From contig CM025853.1 in the NCBI GenBank assembly GCA_003952965.2, positions 2,448,271-2,512,270 on the forward strand: 64,000 bases of DNA. Reading direction: 5' to 3'. Below, in pieces: positions 34,618 to 45,456 of this stretch. A program made the translations under genes and the position numbers. The stretch's first letter is position 1, and each line of letters starts with the position of its first letter. The notes under the pieces are model-generated. The model had not been told where the DNA came from. It did not search any database and saw only the letters and a program-made list of their open reading frames with translations. Origin of the DNA: Morella rubra. Taxonomy: Eukaryota; Streptophyta; Magnoliopsida; Fagales; Myricaceae.

Positions 34618-35206
34618 AGCAAATGCTCACTGAATGCAGTTAGGATTTAGCATTTTTATAGATAATCTAATCTCGTCTTTAAGCCCACTTAAATAACAAC
34701 TTAGCTTGTAAGCTTCATCAAGTCCTTCCAAACGATTAGCCAACACCTCAATTGGCTGGTATAAGCTTCAACAGTACCCGTTTGCCTTAACCTCACCAAT
34801 CCCTCCATTGGGTCATCATAAACTTGAGGACCAAACCTAATCAATACAGCCCTCTCAAAGGCCTCCTAACTAGTGATAGCTCCTGATCTTTCCACTTCCC
34901 GGAACCAGACCAGAGCCTTCCCCTCCATGTGAAATGAAGCCCTAAATAGCTTGTGTTGAGGACTTGTTTGGTTACATGTAAAAAACTGATTAGCTCTATA
35001 TAACCACCTAGTGGGCTCTTCCCCATCAAATCTGGGAAACTCAAGTCTAACTGACTTCATCTGAAATCCTCCCATTTCCTGATTTTGTTGATTGTTGTTA
35101 CATTCAGGTTTGAGTGTTTCTTCTCTTTCTGGATTCTACATCTGCACTAGTGCCTGCGACCCCAAATTGATATTGCCTAGTTGTTGTATCATCTCCTCCA
35201 TGCACT
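34618..35206 (-). pseudogene. Ty3/gypsy gag fragment
   Basis: Frames at 35075-34866 and 35044-34841 carry the gag signature LEFPRFDGEEPTRWLYRANQ followed by HKLFRASFHMEGKALVWF, as in plant chromovirus capsid proteins. The reading frame is interrupted by stops, one near 35140 and another near 34868. Confidence 0.75.
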
Positions 35207-35368
35207 TTCACAAATGAATGAAATAATACCGTACTTCCTTTCATTAAACAGTGAAGTATTTATATACAACTGAATGAAATAACGTGATAAGGAAAAAAAA
35301 TAGCTAACTAACTTAACAGAGTCGTAACAGCTGCGTAACTATGCAGTTTCTAACTTTATTAGCCCCCC

Positions 35369-35734
35369 TCAAGCTGGACTATGGATATTCAAAAGGCCAA
35401 GCTTGGTTACAAGAATCATAAACCGAGCAAAAAACAAAGGTTTGGTAAGGAGATTAGCTAACTGATGCTCGGAAGAGACATGGAGAGTTTTAACAAGTCC
35501 TTGCTGCACCATGTCACGAACCAAATGACAATCAATGTCAATATGTTTAGTTCGTTCATGGAATACCGGGTTGGCTGCAATGTGAAGCGTAGCCTTACTG
35601 TCACAAAATAACAAAGTCGGCTGATCATGAGAAATTAGGAAGTCCTTGAGTAGAGCAGTAAGCCACTTTAACTCACAGCAAGCCATAACCATGGATCTAT
35701 ATTCGGCTTCAGCAGATGATTTACTTACAGTCAC
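35369..35734 (-). pseudogene. Ty1/copia A RNase H
   Basis: The frame carries [40 protein letters not shown] and [15 protein letters not shown], the conserved copia RNase H blocks. It ends just before the polypurine tract, as is normal for the C-terminus of a copia polyprotein. Confidence 0.88.
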
Positions 35735-35961
35735 CTGCTTCTTGGATTTCCACGAAACAAGTGAATCGCCAAGAAAAATGGTAAAACCAGTAATTGAGCG
35801 TCGAGTATCGGGGCAAGCGGCCCAATCCGAGTCACAAAAGGCCTTGAGCTGAAGAGAAGAGGAACTGGAGAGAAAAAGGCCTTGACCGGGACTGGACTTG
35901 AGAGATATTTTAGGACCTTGATGGCTGCATCATGATGGGGCTGTTGAGGCTGGGACAGAAA

Positions 35962-36806
35962 CTAACTCAAAGTGTTAACAGCAAAGGAGATATCAGGACG
36001 GGTGATTGTGAGATAGAGAAGACGTCCCACCAATCTCCGAAAAACACTGGGATTAGCAAGTAAAGCACCATCTGAGGCATTAAGTCTGAGATTACAATCC
36101 ATAGGTGTGCGAGCAGGTTTGGTGGCCAACAAACCAGCATCTTCAAGCAATTCCATAGTGTACTTGCGCTGACAAAGAGAAATACCAGCAGCAGACCGTG
36201 CCATTTCAAGTCCAAGAAAGAATTTGAGTGGTCCTAAATCTTTGAGCTTGAACTGGGAATCTAACCAAGACTTCAACTCAGCAACAGATGCATTAGAATT
36301 ACTGGTAATCACAATGTCATCGACGTATACTAACAAGCAAGAAAAACAGAACTAGTGGTCTTGGTAAATAAAGAATAATCTGATTTCGACTGTTGAAAAC
36401 CATATGAAATCAGCGTAGTGGAGAATTTATTGAACCACTGACGACTTGCTTGTTTTAAACCATATAAAGATTTTTGTAATTTGCACACTCTAGTGTCACC
36501 GGGATGCGAAAATCTAGGGGGAAGCTTCATGAAACTTCCTCATCTGATTCACCATGCAAGAAAGCATTGTTCACATCCAATTGATGTAAACTCCAATTAT
36601 GAATTGCTGCCAAAGCCAAGAGAGCGAACAGTAGTTAGCTTTGCAACAGGGGAGAAAGTGTCAAAATAGTCAATTCCCTCTTGTTGCGTATACCCCTTTG
36701 CAACAAGGCATGCCTTATACCTTTCAAGAGTACCATCAGCACGAAATTTACATTTGTAGACCCATTTACAGCCAATTGGCGTCTTGTTAGAAGGTAACTC
36801 AGTCAA
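35962..36806 (-). pseudogene. Ty1/copia A reverse transcriptase, frameshifted
   Basis: Three overlapping frames: 36806-36597 ([20 protein letters not shown] and [20 protein letters not shown]), 36530-36330 ([20 protein letters not shown]) and 36336-35962 ([14 protein letters not shown], the catalytic YVDD). A segment between the first two is degenerate, so the polymerase is not continuous. Confidence 0.88.
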
Positions 36807-36847
36807 GGTCTAGGTATTATTAAGCTCAAGAGCTGTGATTTCAGCTC

Positions 36848-38203
36848 TCATAGCCTCTCTCCATTCGGGAACTTAACAGCTTCATGGAAGTATTGAGGTT
36901 CAGGATGACTACTAACAGCTAAGGTAAAAGCTCGATGAAGAGGAGATAACTTTGGAATAGGAAATAACAGAAGACAAAGGATATAAAGGGAAGGAAGAGA
37001 GAGAACCTTTATCCAGGAGTTGATCTGAGTGCTAGATGAAGTCTGAGCTAGTTGACAGTGATATTCCTGCAGATAAGAAGGCTTATGTTTGATTCTAGTT
37101 GACCTGTGAAGGGGTGGATTTAAAGGCATGAGATCTGCAGGATGTGACAAAATATCAGGAGGACCAGAATCTGCACAAATAAGTGAGGGAACAGAAGCCG
37201 TAATGGGTAATGTGGATGCAAGAAGTGTATGGGAAAAAGAGGAAGGAGGATTGGTGGATTGAATATAAGAAGTATTATCAGTGATAGGCTTCGGAGGAGT
37301 TGGAAGAATAAGATGCTGAAAAACATCAGAATCATGGGAAGGAATCGAAGTGGAATTTTGAAATGGAAAAATGCCTTCATGAAAAACAACGTGTCTAGAA
37401 ATAAGAATGTGATTAGTAGCAGGATCTAACAATTTATATCCTTTGATGCCAGGAGGATAGCCAAGGAAAACACAAGGGATAGCTCGGGGATCAAATTTGT
37501 TGCGAGAGTGAAAATGAGTAGAGGCATAAGCTAAACAACCAAATGTCCTAAATTGAGAATAATCAGGTTGTTTCTGAAATAAGATTTCAAAGGGTAAACG
37601 ATTTTGTAATAAAGGTGTAGGGAGTCTGTTGATTGTGTGAGTGGCAGCAAGTATACAATCACTCCAAAAATGGACAGGCAAGTGAGCTTGAAAACGTAGT
37701 AAACGTGCTACATTTAAAATATGCTGATGTTTTCGTTCTACAACGGAATTTTGCTGGGGTGTATAAACACAGCTTTGTTGATGTAAAATTCCTTTGAGAT
37801 GAAAAAACTCACGCATATTAAATTCGAGACCTTGATCAGAACGCAAGGTCTTGACAGAAGTGTTAAATTGATTTTCAACCATGTAACATAAATTTTGAAT
37901 ACATGATCGAGTGTCGGATTTAGCTTTAAGAAGATATATCCATGTACATCGTGAAAAATCATCAACGATGGTGAGAAAATATCGAAAACTATCATAAGAA
38001 ATGACTGGAAAAGGCCCCCAAATGTCACAATGTATGAACTGAAAAAGAGATGTAGATTGAGAAATGCTAGATTGAAATGGAAGCTTCTTTTGTTTACTCA
38101 AATGACAAATAGAACAATGAGATGGAGTTTGTAAATTGAAAGAAGAAGAAGCTGGTAAGGCATGTTTTATTAATTGTAACTGAGAGTCAGAGAGATGACC
38201 CAA
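36848..38203 (-). pseudogene. Ty1/copia A integrase (451-residue open frame)
   Basis: Contains the pre-integrase motif GHLSDSQLQLIKHALP and CSICHLSKQKKLPF, then the DDE core: Asp in CDIWGPFPV, Asp in LRSDQGLEFN, and Glu in NSVVERKHQHILNVARLLR. A copia-type C-terminal region (FGCLAYASTHF, CVFLGYPPGIKGYKLLDP) follows. This is the longest intact domain in the element. Confidence 0.88.
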
Positions 38204-38338
38204 TCTACAATGCCATAGAAAATTGGGTTTAGAGGAACTCTGATTACACGAAACAGATGAACTAGAATCAAGTAAAACATCAGATGTCTGCAGTAAATGA
38301 TAGAGGCCATTAAAGAGCTTAGCAATTCCAATCGTCCT

Positions 38339-39184
38339 CTATGGAATAAGGTCCTGAATATAACAACAATTATTTAGAAAAAGCAAACAACAAGAAATGT
38401 CAGATGTCAATCGACTAGCGGAGATGAGGTTAACAGAAAACTGAGGTATGTAGAGAACATTGTGCAAAACAAAACCCGAATGAATGTGGACTGTTCCACA
38501 ATGAGTAGCAAAAATATGCTGATTATTAGGTAATTTGATTTTAATATGAACTGGAGAAATATTCGTGGTTAAAAAATGAAAAGACCCGACCATATGGTCA
38601 GTAGCCCCAGTGTCAAGAATCAATGTATTGGAAGGATTTTGACAGTGAGTGAGATGATAGGAGTAGGAATCTGAAGTAACAGAGGCGATTCCTGAAAAAT
38701 GAGGAACAAAAGAGGATGAATGATCAGATGAAATTGGAGCATAAACGGGATTCACAGATGGAGAGTTGGAGGAGGTTATGACTGGTTGATTCTGAAGAGA
38801 AGCAATAAGAGTCTGACACTGTTCTTGAATGGTAGATAACCCGGGCAGTTGACTGTGTTCCTGATCAAGACTAGCATTGTGAACAAATGCTGATTTACTT
38901 TTGGTAAACTTAAAACCAGGGGGAAATCCATGTAATCGGTAACATTTTTCCATCGTATGGCCAGTTTTACCACAGTGCGTGCATACTGGTTTGGACTTTC
39001 CTCTAGAGCCTCTTGTAGCATCCGTTTTTAAGGCCATCACAGCTGAGTCTGCCGTGGAAACCAAATGAGTACCGAGGTGCTCTTCCTCTTGAACTATTAG
39101 GGAGAAAACTTTGTTAACACTTGGAAGCGGATCAAAGAGGAGAATCTGTCCTCTAGCACGAGTAAACTTCTCATTCAGACCCAT
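38339..39184 (-). pseudogene. Ty1/copia A gag C-terminus, zinc knuckle and protease
   Basis: The 281-residue frame contains EEEHLGTHLVSTADSAVMAL, the zinc knuckle CTHCGKTGHTMEKC, and the protease motif LILDTGATDHM. It is the paralogue of the frame at 40197-41069 in copia B. Its N-terminal end is lost in the N gap. Confidence 0.85.
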
Positions 39185-39214
39185 TAAGAACTGGAAAATG
39201 GATTCTCGTTCTTG

Positions 39215-39313
39215 NNNNNNNNNNNNNNNNNNNNNNNNNNNNNNNNNNNNNNNNNNNNNNNNNNNNNNNNNNNNNNNNNNNNNNNNNNNNNNNNNNNNNN
39301 NNNNNNNNNNNNN
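39215..39313. other. Assembly gap, 99 N
   Basis: Undetermined bases between two partial copies of the same copia family. The apparent frame through it is an artefact. Confidence 1.
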
Positions 39314-39896
39314 TTAAGAAGATATATCCATGTACAACGTGAAAAATCATCACGATGGTTAGAAAATATCGAAAACCATCATAAGAAGGGACAGGAAAAG
39401 GTCCCCAAATATCACAGTGTATGAGCTGAAAAAGAGATGTAGATTGAGAGGTACTCGGTTGAAAAGGAAGCCTTTTTTGTTTACTTAAATGACATAGAGA
39501 ACAATGGGATGGAGGCTGTAAAGTAAGAGAAGAACTAGGTAAAGCATGTTTTATTGGTTGTAATCGTGAGTCAGAAGGATGACCCAACCTACAATGCCAT
39601 AGGAAACTAGGCTTGGAGGAACTTTGATTACACAGAACAGTTGAACTAGAATCAATTAAAGCATCTGATGTCTGTGGTAAAAGATAGAGGCCCTCAAAGA
39701 TTTTAGCAACTCCAATCGTCCTCCATTGAATAACGTCCTGGATATAACAATGATTATTGAGGAAAATTAAACAACAAGAAATATCGGATGTCAATCGACT
39801 AGCAGATATGAGATTAACAGAAAATTGAGGAATGTAAAGAACATTGTTCAAGATAAGACCCGAAATGAATTTTGACAGTGCCAATATGAGTAGCAA
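39314..39896 (-). pseudogene. Ty1/copia B protease end / integrase start
   Basis: The frame contains NNVLYIPQFSVNLISASRLT (end of protease) and HCRLGHPSDSRLQPIKHALP with CSLCHLSKQKRLPF, the GAG-pre-integrase zinc-binding region. It stops at the gap just after the first integrase Asp region (CDIWGPFPV). Confidence 0.82.
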
Positions 39897-40196
39897 AAAT
39901 ATGCTGATTATTTGGTAATCTGATTTTGATATTAACTGAAAAAATATTTGAGGTTAAAAGGTGAAAAGACCCAACCATATGGTCAGTAGCACCAGTGTCA
40001 AGAATCCAAGTAATAGAAGGATGTTGACATTGAGTGAGATGATAAGAAATGGGAGAATTTAAATCTGAATGAACAGATGCAATATCTGAAAAATGAGGAA
40101 CAAGTGTAGATGAGTGAACAAATGAATTAGGAATAGAAACATGGTTGACAGATGAAGGAGTTGAGGAAGTTAGGATGGACTGATTCTAAAGAGAAG

Positions 40197-41332
40197 TTAT
40201 GAGAGTCTGACACTGATCTTGAATGGTAGATAACCCGGGCAATTGACTGTGTTCTTGATCAAGACTAGCATTATGAACTGAAACATATTTGCTCTTGGTG
40301 AATTTAAAACCGGGGGAAAGCCATGTAATCGGTAACACTTGTCTACCGTATGGCCAGATTTACCACAGTGGGTGCAGACTGGTTTGGCCCTTCCTCCAGA
40401 TCCCCTTGCAACATCAGTTTTCAAAGCCATCACAACTGAGTCTGCCGTGGAAACCAAATGAGTACCGAGGTGCTCTTCCTCTTGAACTAATAGGGAGAAG
40501 ACGTTGTTAATGTTCGGGAGTGGATCAAATAAGAGAATCTGGCCCCTACCATGAGAAAACTTGTCATTCAATCCCATTAAAAACTGGAGAATATACTCTC
40601 GTTCTTGGCCAGCAAGAATGGATTTGGTTGCCTTGCACTCAGAACCACAAACACAAGCATTAGGACAATAGATCTGGAGCTCGTCCCAAAAAGTTTTGAG
40701 TTTGGTAAAATAAGTGCTAACAGAGACAGAATCTTGAGTGAGAGTAGCAAAGTTCTTACGCTTATGGAAAATCCGAGGTCCATTTGATTGCGTGAATCTC
40801 TCACGAAGCACATTCCAAACATGCCTAGCGGAATCAGTGTACATCACAGAAGCTGCAATCTCCTTCAAAGTTGAGTTCGTCAACCAAGCGATGACCATCA
40901 AGTCACAATGCATCCAAGAGAAATAAGAAGGATCATCTGGAGCAGGTTTGGGAATGGAGCCTTGGACAAAGCCGACTTTATTTTTATTGCAAGAGCCGTG
41001 ATCATCGACCGACTCCAGGTGGAATAATTTTGTGCTCCAAGAAGTGGTTGAGAAACCAGAAGCGCACAAGGACTCTCAGCATGGTGAAGATACAGGGGAT
41101 TATGAAGGTTCATCCATAGGTGTAGAAAAAGGATTTGAGTAGGGAGAAGTTGGTTGAGGAGGTTGAGAAGGTTGAGGAGGAGAGATCTGATCATAGGCTC
41201 TTCCGAGGAAATCATGATCTGCTTGTAGGTGTGAAAAACAGAGAAAAAAATTTTAATCGTGCGGAAGCTTTGAGATGATCTCTGATACCATTTTAGATGA
41301 ATGAAATAATATCGTGTGTTCTCATTAATCAC
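40197..41332 (-). pseudogene. Ty1/copia B gag
   Basis: Frames 41332-40898 and 41069-40197 overlap in different phases. They carry LGAQNYSTWSRSMITAL (the gag start motif), then the UBN2-like body with VLRERFTQSNGPRIFHKRKN, and the zinc knuckle CTHCGKSGHTVDKC. The frame change near 41000 and another after the knuckle show decay. Confidence 0.85.
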
Positions 41333-41449
41333 TGAATTGTTTTTATATATACAACGGAATTAAACATTTCGTCAAATTATAACTAAGGATTAAATTTTAA
41401 TTAAAAAATAAAAAAAAAAAATCCAATACTAAAATGCTAATTTATCAAA

Positions 41450-44400
41450 GTAATCATTTGTATCATTCAAAACTACACGCGTGCAGTGGACTTAACCTTT
41501 GTTTGCAAGCAAATGCCGTGCATGGTTGCCACGTGCACTTAAATGGCGATTTTTCAAATTAGTAGGCAAAATAAAGCGACGCTTGACAGAAAAAACAAAC
41601 ATAAAAGAAAGGAACTCATTTTGATTTTTCTTCGTGAACGTACCTGTATGATGATGGTGGCGAGTCAGAAGCTTATCCATAACTCCTCACCATATTCGTG
41701 CTTACTAAAATGATCAGGTCTGACGAAAAGATACCGTGTTCATACTTCAGTTAACACCCGACATTTCTATTTTTAAAACTATTTGAATTTGTAATTTTAT
41801 ATTTAAAATAATCTTCTTTTAAATTTGAAATTCCTTTCTAAATTTAAATTGAATCTTAACTCATCTTAAAAATAGTAAATTCTATATTTCAAATATTTTA
41901 ATAGCATTATTATTTTAATAATTAAAATTTAGAGTCTTTAAGGAGTTATTATATTATCACTATTATTTACCTCATTTAATTTGGAGATGAATTGCTATGG
42001 TTTTGAATCTGGAAATTAAGCTTAGAGAAATTAGAATTGCAGAGAAAGATCCTTTATATAGATTTAGTTTTAATAGGATAGACATAGCTGACTTCGAATT
42101 TCAGCATGAAATTTTATAGGTATCTTCATACACATAATGAATATGAAAATTGTATATTTATTGAAAACCCTCAGAGTTAATCGCATTACGTTTCGATCAA
42201 TTGTAAAATGTATAGCAATAAAATGTGTAAACATGAGCCTATTTTTATGTCCAAATGATTTTTCAATGTTTAAATAAAATTTTTTGATATTTATTGTTAT
42301 TCAAAATTTGTGCATGATATTTCATGAAAAGAAGAGAAAGATGCAAAGTTTAAAAAGTGATGTTTAATTATTATGATATGTTATATTTTCAAACCCTGAG
42401 GCCAAGTACAGAGTTTACAGCAGCGCATTGGTACCAATTGCAACCATTGAGTGCACCTATTCTGGAAAAGATGGTTTATTTTGTAATTCTTACCCGAGTA
42501 TACACTTGGACATGTCAAACCTTAGTAAGGAAGAATTCTACCCATAGTATTGGCTAGTTTGTTGATCCCCAAAACTATATACAACTACACTTGGAGTTTG
42601 GGGCGAAATCAGTAGTTCAGTTTCCCCTTCAGCAGCATATTTCTTATCCGTTCATGTTATATCAAGCAGTTTCATTTATTCACTTATATAAGAAAAAGAA
42701 AAAAAGTTGTTTCATTTATTCTTCTTTTCCTAGTGAAATTCCCCCAACGGTACTTAACTCTGCTATATCTGGGTTTGATCTCAAAGCCCTGTTCTCGGAG
42801 CGGCATATATAAGAAGTAGAACCTGGGTCATTCTTTCTTTTCACCAATATTGGGATAATATGTACACTCTATGCACCTATCGATCCGGAAGGATCACTAT
42901 TATATATATAATTACCTGCCAAAGATCAGGCGCTTCCAGATCGCTAGCTACTATATATATACAATATTAAGTCTTTTTCTTTTTTGGCATAGTTGAACGA
43001 GTTGGAAAGAATGAATCACTATTCGCTTTCTACGTTTATCATGTTTATAGCTTCTTTGCCATTTTTTCAATTATAGGACGTTGAGTGTAGGTAGCCAAAG
43101 AGAGGTGATCTCCGGCCGCATCTCCGAGTTATAGATCAGTACAAGTACAATGACGCGCATAGAAGCATTAAAACCGGGGAATACTTTCGCAGAGAATAAG
43201 AGAAAGAAGCAATAAACAACCAAATAATACAATTTTTTCATAAGTATTGTTCATGTAGTTGGGAGGTTTAGGTAGGATTAAGGGAAATAAGTGCAGAAAT
43301 TCAACCTTTTCTGACAGGTACGTGCGCCCCTAAGGCATTTCAGAATGAGTTATAAATATTGGGCTTTGCAAACTGTTACGTATCAGTTAGAATTGATGAG
43401 CTTATAACCATGCGATTTGGAATCAAAAGGCTACCGTTGGATCCAAAATTTCTGCGCCTAGGTAGATTTTAATTTTGGGTCAGGCGAAAGGGACGGGGAA
43501 AGAGGGTTAAAGTTGAATTTTCGTCAATTGTTCAGAGGATCTGGCCGAGATCAGGGATATTACATACGTAAGGTGGTAGACAAGATATATATATATATAT
43601 ATATATATACTAAAGGTGAGTATCGAAATGGATGAAATTGGAATGGTCAATTTCAGTATTCATCGGAATGTAATTTTTTTGTTTCGGTTCCATTCCGGTT
43701 CAGCATGTGAGCTTTTTTGGATATATTTTTTTTTTGGCCTAAAGCTAAAAATATTTTTTGGACCGAATTTTTGAAGATTTTTCTATTATTAATCATTAAT
43801 TAACAATAAATGTAAACATTCAACCAAAATCTAAATTCTAAAATAAACATTCAACCAAGTTCAGTACTCATATGTTTATATTTTTTTTGAGCCCTAAATT
43901 TTTTTTTTTTTAAAAAAAAAAAACCAGATTCGAAAATTTTGGTATTTTTTAGTTATTCATCATAAATTAACAATAAATGTAAAAATTTTCATCCAAAATC
44001 TAGATTCTAAAAAAACATTCAATCAAATTACATATATTATACTTTATTTTGAACACTCTTTTTATTTTATTGTTTTAGAAAAATTGAACTATATAGGAAA
44101 TTTCGAAATTCGGCCAGAATTTTCGGTTCCAATTCTGATTCTAGAAATTGTCAAAAATGACTTCCGAAATTAAAAGTGGAGCAGGAAATTCCAATTTTTA
44201 CGAAAATTTTTTCTCACCCTTATATTTAACAACCAAAATGTGTCAGTTGCTCTCTTCTATACAATAAAATTATTAGGAATGAATAATGTAAAGTGGTAAA
44301 TATATATGTAGACATGTTTATTCAGATTCATTTAGGATGCGATGCATAAAGTCTGAAAGAGTACTATAAGTAGGTGATTTTTATCTTTATTTTTTTTTTT

Positions 44401-45308
44401 TAGAAAATTTTTTTTGGGAGTTTTTGATTTTTTTTTTTCTTTTTCTTTTTTATTCTTGATTAATTTGAGAGAATGAGAAAGAGATCCACACATCATAAAA
44501 GGGCCTTTTTTTGGCTAATCCACACACCATCTACAAAAGAGCATGCATACATATAGCTCTAGTTGGAGAGGTATGTGGAGTCTGAGAACCCATTCTCGAA
44601 TCATCCTCCTTAGTATTGTGGAACAAAGTTTCTTTTCAGAGTCAAGGTTGATTGCTGTTACCTTTGTTGAGTTCACGATTTTTGTACATACTTAGCTTTG
44701 GGTAAAAGATCATCTTTGCAAGCTATCATCACTTTATGATCAATTGATATTCAACATTATTGATCATTGATTTCTTGAAAGGCCGCCTTTTGCGAAAACA
44801 AAATTCTTACGTGTTTTAGTATGATGATTTGATCTCTTCCATTAATTCTTTATGTGCTTGCAGTATCTTAATTTCGTCTTTGCCATCGGTGGAGCCAATT
44901 GCTTTTGAATAGGGTTCATATATATATCAGCCATTTCATAGCATTTACTTGTAGCAAACTCATGAGCACCATCAGTTATGCCGAACTAGTCCCACACTGG
45001 CCTTTGTGGTTTCACCTAATCAGTCTTACCTAAAATTCTTCAAGTCTCACCTACAATTCTCACATAATGTCTCCTGCAAATTAAGGGGGCCGTTCTTTGT
45101 GCCAAGGCAACTATGCATGAACCTTCTTCTTATTTGTTCAATTCATTTCTGGTATATGACCGCCGACGCCGGTGGTCCAACCTGAATAAGTATACGCAAG
45201 AAAGAACAAGCTGTTGGTCAACTAATTTGAAGCATGTTTATCGAAAGGAATTTTTCAAGAGCGTGATCCTTGACATGCATGGCTGGAGCTTCAAAACGGT
45301 AAACGGTA
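41450..45308 (+). repeat. Tandem duplication unit 1 of the patatin-like gene upstream region
   Basis: Matches unit 2 (45457-47480) in order: attcaaaactacacg near 41466 with 45471, gatgatggtggcgagtcaga near 41650 with 45640, cagcatatttcttatccg near 42632 with 45690, gatcaggcgcttccagatcg near 42924 with 45890, gagtcaaggttgattgctgt near 44639 with 46819, and gtgatccttgacatgcatg near 45263 with 47443. Unit 1 carries about 900 bp at 41693-42605 and a MITE-like element at 43611-44222 that unit 2 lacks. It does not lead into patatin exons. Confidence 0.88.
43611..44222. mobile_element. MITE-like element with TAAAGGTGAG / CTCACCCTTA termini
   Basis: Short inverted termini (taaaggtgag at 43611, ctcaccctta ending at 44222) bound about 610 bp rich in GGAATTCCGGTT-like words in both orientations. 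It follows a TA microsatellite (about 43585-43609). It is absent from the paralogous unit 2. No convincing target-site duplication was seen. Confidence 0.5.
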
Positions 45309-45338
45309 AACCACTTCACTTAATGTAATCATTTGTCT

Positions 45339-45456
45339 GCCAGTGAGCCTTAGCTCAGATGGCACCCACTCCCTCTGGGGAGGGATATATCCGGGGGTCA
45401 ACCCCCGAACCCCGCAGGCTTGGTTCTGCTACTCCAATTTGCCAAGAAAAAAAAAC
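45339..45456 (+). mobile_element. Short tRNA-derived SINE with target-site duplication
   Basis: Contains a box A-like ttagctcagatggca and a box B-like gggggtcaacccccg, and ends with an A-rich tail (agaaaaaaaaac). It is flanked by gtaatcatttgtct (45325-45338) and gtaatcattgtct (45457-45469), a 13-14 bp target duplication. The paralogous site at about 41454-41467 (gtaatcatttgtatcattc) lacks the insert and serves as an empty-site control. Confidence 0.78.

Larger units (their letters stand above)
30450..35206 (-). mobile_element. Ty3/gypsy chromovirus retrotransposon (degenerate, 5' truncated)
   Basis: Minus-strand order from 35206 down: gag, zinc knuckle, protease, reverse transcriptase, RNase H, integrase, chromodomain, then non-coding sequence to about 30450 that probably includes the 3' LTR (a possible LTR end is tgttacaaatt near 30447). 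The polyprotein is broken by stops and frame changes. The gag end is cut at about 35206 where the LTR of the copia element begins, so the 5' LTR and primer site are missing here. Confidence 0.85.
35207..39214 (-). mobile_element. Ty1/copia retrotransposon A (3' part: gag end to 3' LTR)
   Basis: From 39214 downwards: end of gag with zinc knuckle, protease/pre-integrase, integrase, reverse transcriptase, RNase H, a polypurine tract (read on minus as ttgaggggggc, 35362-35372) and a short 3' LTR of about 150 bp (35207-35360) with a TATAAATA motif. The LTR abuts the gag of the gypsy element, so copia A probably inserted into the gypsy copy. The 5' end runs into the N gap at 39215. Confidence 0.82.
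39314..41410 (-). mobile_element. Ty1/copia retrotransposon B (5' part: 5' LTR to integrase start)
   Basis: Minus-strand copy closely related to copia A. The primer-binding site TGGTATCAGAG (complement of initiator tRNA-Met) lies at 41280-41290. The 5' LTR lies just beyond and resembles the 3' LTR of copia A (gaatgaaataat, then ttatatacaac) but is more diverged; its outer end is uncertain, at or beyond 41410. Coding runs from gag to the start of integrase and stops at the gap. Confidence 0.8.

Noticed and set aside
45339..45456. A functional tRNA gene
   Set aside because: Box A and B-like segments are present, but no cloverleaf with a proper anticodon arm and acceptor stem is seen; the A tail and target duplication indicate a SINE.
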